Shown piece by piece: positions 59,187-64,000 of a stretch of DNA of 64,000 nt (positions are counted from its first letter, which is position 1; every line of letters starts with the position of its first letter). Below the pieces are notes generated by a model that was given only the letters and a program-made list of their open reading frames with translations, was not told the origin of the DNA and did not search any database. The stretch spans positions 12,021,501 to 12,085,500 of the forward strand of contig NC_080559.1 in the NCBI RefSeq assembly GCF_030253575.1. Reading direction: 5' to 3'. Made by a program: the position numbers and the translations under genes. This DNA is from Rhododendron vialii. Taxonomy: Eukaryota > Streptophyta > Magnoliopsida > Ericales > Ericaceae.

Positions 59187-59734
59187 TCTTTAGGATCAAG
59201 AGATGTCTTTTACGTGTTGTGTATATGAATATATGAACCAAAGGGATTGAAAGAGAGAAACGAGAACCCAATTTGGGAATGGCGTGGATAATGGATAAGG
59301 AATTGAGTGTTACAAAAGAAGGCTCGCCCTTATTCTTTTCCCAGGCAGACAGTTCACCATTCACCAAGGGAGGGGAGGAGAGAGAGAGGGGGAGAGGGGA
59401 GGCTCACATCTGTTTTGTGATCTAGGGTTTCTCTCTCTATATGTTATATAGGAGGGTTTTTTGGTCTTGAAAAATATCTCTTTTTAAGTAAATTGGAGTT
59501 ATTAGGTTATATAACTATATTAGTGGACTAGATGGGTTATGAAATTTAGAAGTGGACTTAGTAAGTTACAAACGTGCTATAGTGGACCTCGCACCAATTT
59601 TTTAAATTAACAAACTAAAGAATTTTGTTTTTAATGGAGTGTGGCCGGCCTAATCTCCAGAAACTACAATAATTAAGGTCAATTCGGCAAATGTTGATTA
59701 TCTGCATGCTTGTTTTTTGGGTTTATAAAGTTTA

Positions 59735-60200
59735 ATTGTGATGGAGCATTTTCCTCCTCTAGCAGCTTAGCTGCTTTCGGCGTTATTGCCAGGGATAGTG
59801 GTGGAGTAGCTCGGTTGTGAAGGGTTGGTAAAGCTGTAAGGGTCTCTTCTGTCATTTTAATTGAAGCTTGGGCGTTGAGAATCGCGTATGGGGTTGCGGT
59901 GGATATGGGATGGGCTATTGATAATGCCATTTTTGAAACAAATTGCCAAGTGATAATTAACTGCTTTAATGGACTTAATTCCGTTTGTTCGTGAGAGATA
60001 AGGGTTATGGATAGAAGACATCAAGGTTTGGGTGTCTACGAGGAGCTGGTCTTTCTCTTGGTGCTGCCGCGAGAAGAACAAGGCAGCCCATTGGCTTGCC
60101 TCTAATAGTCTGAATAAGAGTTTTCTTTGTTGACACTCAGATTGTATTCCGTCTGGTTTAGATGCTCTCATTGCTAGAGATTTGTCATCTTAGTTCTCAA
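59735..60200 (+). pseudogene. Decayed LINE RNase H-like domain
   Basis: Plus-strand reading gives FNCDGAFSSSSSLAAFGVIA, RDSGGVARL, then LIEAWALRIAYGVAVDMGWA and, after frame changes, KNKAAHWLASNSLNKS and IPSGLDALIARDLSS. The order (NCDGAF ... EAWALR ... AHWLA) is that of the reverse-transcriptase-like RNase H domain found at the C-terminus of plant LINEs. In-frame stops and shifts show it is dead. Confidence 0.75.
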
Positions 60201-60913
60201 ACTTGTATCACTTGACCATTTCAAAAATAATAATAAGAATAAGAATTGTACGAATTTTTTAATTATATTTATTCATGTGAATTTATGCATAAGAGTAATG
60301 TAATGATTTCACACAGAATATGCTAATGTTATGACCTGAATCAACACCGGAAAAAAATGTGACGATAAGATAGAGAGTGGGAAAATTAAATTACTGCACC
60401 TTATATGTACAAACCAATAAAAATATTCATATACAAAGTACTACTAAATGAGAAACAATTTTGGCAATCCTTTTTCATGTATATATTAATCCTTATCTTG
60501 TTCTTGAAGGGAAAATTAGTCATAAGGACAGTAAAATAGTTTTTATTTAAAAGAAGGACACTAGCAAAATTATTTTCAGTGGAGGTCTTTCAATTTTTTG
60601 AGTTTTTTTTAGTCATAAGGTCAAAATATGTTTAGGCACTTTCATGGAGTTTTATGATGCATTTTTTTATTATAGAATTTTAGTGATTTTTACGTACTTT
60701 CATAGATTATTCTAAGATTTTAAGCACTTTCATAGGATACCTAGAATTTTGGATAGATTACCAAAATCTGTTTCGTAACAATTATGCAAAAAAGAGAGAG
60801 GTGAAGGTGACATGAGATAAATCTTCAAAAAAAAAGCAAAACAGTAAAAAGGGTGGGATGAGCTGTGTACAACTCAACAGTGTGGTCCGTACACTGCTTT
60901 TTCCCTGCTCCAC

Positions 60914-61355
60914 TAAGGGTCATCATTTGGCCCAAAGGCCCATGGCCCGCCCTAAGCCCATCCGGCCCATCGGGCTTTTCCCAGCCCATAGTTTGTAATG
61001 GGCGGGCTCGGGCCTATAAATTTTTACTCGGCCCGCCCATAGGCCCGGTCCGTGAGCCTGTCCGGTAGCCCGCCTGTGGTACCCGTCCAAAAGCCCGCCC
61101 ACGGGCATGCCCATTAGCCCCAAATCCCACAAAATCCTTTCTTTTTTCCCTTGCCCAAGGAAATTTAAGCCCGCCCGGTTTTTGGTCCGCTAGCCCGTCA
61201 ATTGGGCTAGCCCATGGGCCGGGCTTGGGCTTCAATTTATAGTAGGTAGCCCGGCCCCCCCGGCCCGCAAAAAAAAAAGAAGCTCGATCGGCCCTGCCTG
61301 TGGGCGGGCTTGGGTAGTGCCTTGGCGGGCCAGCCCGGCCCGATGATGACCCTTA
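60914..61355. mobile_element. GC-rich hAT MITE
   Basis: A 442-bp element. Ends TAAGGGTCATCATTTGGCCC and inverse TAAGGGTCATCATCGGGCC; flanks TGCTCCAC (60906-60913) and TGCTTCAC (61356-61363) form an 8-bp target duplication with one change. The body is packed with GCCCGCC/GGCGGGC words, in contrast to the AT-rich surroundings. Confidence 0.88.
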
Positions 61356-61363
61356 TGCTTCAC

Positions 61364-63479
61364 CCGTCACTCCCCCCACCAACGGGGTCCGATCCCTTCT
61401 GTGCCAAAAACTCTAGACCCTTCGTTTTGGTATTTGGATTTTGAATTTTAGGTAATAAGTGGAGAGAGATAGAAAGAGAAATAAGAGTATTGATTAAGAA
61501 AAAATTTATTGGGGACCGTTCACAGTAAGAAAATCCAAAATCTAAAATCCCCAAACGAACATGGTCCCAGTGCCTCTAGGCCGAGTGGGCATCACGTGGA
61601 GCCCGCGTAGTGCATCCGGGCAGTTTATTTTGGTTTTGGACGGCTCAAATTTGAAGAGAAAAAAGAGAGAGAAAGAGGAGAGAGAGTGATGGGGTAAGAG
61701 GAGAGAGATGGTTTCAATCTGGACCGTCTAACACTCTTTTAGATGGCCCGGATGTGTTGCTCGAACACCATGCGGGTACGGTCACGTAATACCCACCCAG
61801 TACCCAAAAATTACTCGTGCCAAAGTGTTTTTTGGTCATTTAATTAAATTAATTGTGTAGTTTTGTTTTGCTACTTCTATATTTAAAATCCAACGCCTGG
61901 AAAATATCTCCATATTGTTTTGGGCACAGAGCACCTGCCTCCCAATGGAGTGTGTCTGTCGATAGTGTACAAACAAATTCCCAAAGAGTAGAGTTGAAAG
62001 GAGCCTCCACAATATATCTTGTGCAGTATATGAAGCATTGAGTTGAGCCCCATTCTTTCATCTTCTTCTCTCTCTATCTGTTGCAGAAGAAAAAATAAAA
62101 GAGAAACCAGTAGGTAAAGCCAAGTTCCTCAACAAATTCGAGAGTAAAAATCGAAACCCATGTTTTGTATTACTCCAACTTACGAGGGTTATTCTCTATA
62201 TTTGTTTTTGTTTTGGTAACAGAGGCGGCTCTAGAACCATGGTTGCATAAGCATTCATAACCAGTCCTCTAGCATAGTAGGAGCAGTTACTCCGAAAATA
62301 TAAAACCATGGGCCTGATGATTCAATAGTGATTTTTGCAGTATATTTTTTTATTGATGGTGCTTCAATTTTAACGTAAGGTTACTAGTAACTTTATGAAC
62401 AAAGTAGAGCGCCATCAGTGAAAAGTGGAGCGCGAATATCAACTTCCTTCAATAGTGTGTTAAATCAATAAAAAATTTCAGTGTCGGGTGAGTACGATGT
62501 GGTGCCCGCTTGGTGCATCCGAACAATCCATTGCATTTTTGGACGGTTCGAATTTGAAGAGAGAAGAATGAGAGAAAAAGTGGGTGAGATGAGAGAAAGA
62601 GTTTCAATCCAAGCCGTGCAAAAGTGTATTGGACAGTTCAGATGTGTGAGCGGGTACAAAAAAGTCTTCAACTATAGTTTCTGAAAATCGAAAAAAATTA
62701 CTGTACCCCTCCCTTTCAGTTCTCAAATCAGCACCAACTGGCCACCCTCTCTCACCACCTCCAAATGTTGCACCCCACTCCTCCCTCGCTACTACAAATA
62801 CACCCCTCTCTCCAATCCGAAAAACACAACCCACAAACATCACCACCACCACTGCATTCAGAGAGGAGAAGATAGAGAAAGCTTGGAACTCCAACAATGA
62901 TGGTCTAGAGAGACAAAACGAAGTAGGTTTTGGTTCCGCACTCATCCAAACACAAATCCGAGACACACCAACTCTAGCACGACCCCGAGCACCTCCGAAC
63001 CAATCTCCAATCACCCAAAGTCAGCTCGGGCGTTCTGTTGCTCCGCCATCTTCTCCGATTTTTTCAAAACCATTTTTTACTTTCTCGGATAGATTCAAGG
63101 TAGAATAATCGCTTTACTACTTTCTCCTACATATTTTAGGTGATTGCGTATTGATTTTTAGGGGGTGTTTCCGGTAGTAAAAAATTTATAGATTTTTATT
63201 TGTGTTCAGGGATGGAACCAAGGAGGGGCTAGTATTGGCAGTCGTCCCTGCAAGAAGAGAAAGAAACACTACTATTTTATGTAAAAAAAAAAATTCTATG
63301 AAAATATATAGGCTCACCCTTGTATAGAATTTTGAAAAAAAAATATAATAGTAAACTTTGAAATACGAGGATACTAACATTAATTACTAAAGGCTAATGG
63401 TTAAAACATAAAAAAAAATAGAACTATAGGGTTAATATTGTGAATATTCAAATAATAAACTTTCACCTTTCATTAGATG
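61364..63479. other. Gene-free stretch
   Basis: 61400-61570 is a repeat related, in inverse, to 10857-10930 (GGACCATGTTCGTTT ... CCCCAATAAA). 61580-61800 and 62490-62660 resemble each other (GTGCATCCG..CA, GGACGG, TTTGAAGAGA, GGTTTCAATC). No protein with recognisable features. Confidence 0.45.
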
Positions 63480-64000
63480 TGTAACGCCCCGAATTTTGGG
63501 TGCGTTAAAGGGACAATTTTATTGAAACTTCAAAATAGAGTCTGACTCTTTATTACATCATAACTCTCACAAGGGTGTTCTTAATCAACAACAGGAGAGG
63601 TAAACTAGGGTTCCTATCTACAACTCCACCTGCTCCTCCATCCTAGCCAGCTCCTCAGCTCCAAAAGCCTCCAAGGTGTACTGTTCATTTTGATAATCTA
63701 CAAGGTCTGACACATTATACCAGCGTCGCCACCGATATAATATGTCAGGGTCACCAAAGGTAACACCGTGAGCTTACGAAAGCTCAATAGAATATCCAAA
63801 CCCACTAACCCTTAACTTACAAACAATAGGTCATAAAATCAACAGAGTACAAGCAGGTTTAACAAAAACGATTAACGATAGCACATCCATATTCACTATT
63901 CAAGTATCGTTGGTGTCCATATTTTTCTGAGTTTCTCCTACGCGACTCATCGTAGACCGTGTCTCCATTTTCACTTTTCATAACCAAATCAACATTTTAA
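63480..64000. mobile_element. Probable LTR-retrotransposon end (cut by window edge)
   Basis: Starts TGTAACGCCCCGAATTTTGG, a typical plant LTR start, after AT-rich DNA, and runs off the window. Only the start motif and the change of composition support this. Confidence 0.35.

Larger units (their letters stand above)
55335..59603. mobile_element. Pack-MULE-like element with captured DnaJ exon
   Basis: Diverged inverted arms: CACTATAGCAC, AGTCCACTTCTAA, TTTCATAA and AGTCCACTAAT occur in this order at the left (55358 to about 56195, split by a TRIM). The same order is found on the opposite strand at the right (about 59574 down to 59515). A perfect 9-bp direct repeat, AAATTAACA, flanks the pair (55326-55334, 59604-59612), the size made by Mutator-type transposition. 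The outermost 18 or so bases of the arms have diverged, so the exact tips are uncertain. Inside are a palindrome-rich field, a SINE and the first exon of a plastid DnaJ gene. No transposase is present. Confidence 0.6.

Overview
The window is nuclear DNA from a flowering plant, most likely a core eudicot. The evidence is split genes with GT-AG introns, a plant-type FG nucleoporin, a plant MAM33/p32-family gene, a plant Cys-rich glutaredoxin-like gene, an 18-exon triterpene cyclase, and dense plant transposons (MULE, hAT, Harbinger, Stowaway, TRIM, LINE and tRNA-derived SINEs). I cannot name the species from the sequence.

Layout. 1-26 kb holds four host genes. They are the 3' end of a NUP1/NUP136-like nucleoporin (+, 125-3442), a convergent unnamed 326-328 aa protein (-, 4776-10002), a MAM33/p32-family mitochondrial matrix protein (+, 14059-20069) and an intronless glutaredoxin-like gene (-, 25044-26228). 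Their introns and spacers carry MITEs, SINEs and a LINE fragment. Just downstream of the MAM33 gene, its last exon has been duplicated and has decayed.

27-40 kb is repeat country. A 5.29-kb Mutator-like element (27365-32655; 110-bp terminal inverted repeats; 9-bp target duplication) carries a decayed transposase and, convergently, a small GRF-type zinc-finger gene. It sits in the first copy of a tandem array with a unit of about 1.07 kb that runs to about 36.6 kb. A second tandem duplication (36.94-39.98 kb) follows, in which each copy has its own private transposon.

40-47 kb has no gene I can support. It holds a long-inverted-repeat MITE, a SINE and LTR-retrotransposon remnants. At 47069-52205 (+) there is an apparently intact oxidosqualene cyclase of 763 aa; all 18 exons join in frame across canonical splice sites.

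52-64 kb is again repeat-rich. The most interesting object is 55335-59603. It is bounded by diverged inverted repeats and a perfect 9-bp direct repeat, and it encloses the first exon of a plastid-type DnaJ protein, a roughly 2-kb field of short palindromes around TATAACGTTATA, a tRNA-derived SINE and a three-LTR TRIM retrotransposon. It looks like a Pack-MULE that captured a gene piece. A GC-rich hAT MITE, a decayed LINE RNase H fragment and a probable LTR start complete the window.

The host genes do not form an evident pathway cluster. The triterpene cyclase has no recognisable P450 or transferase partner here.
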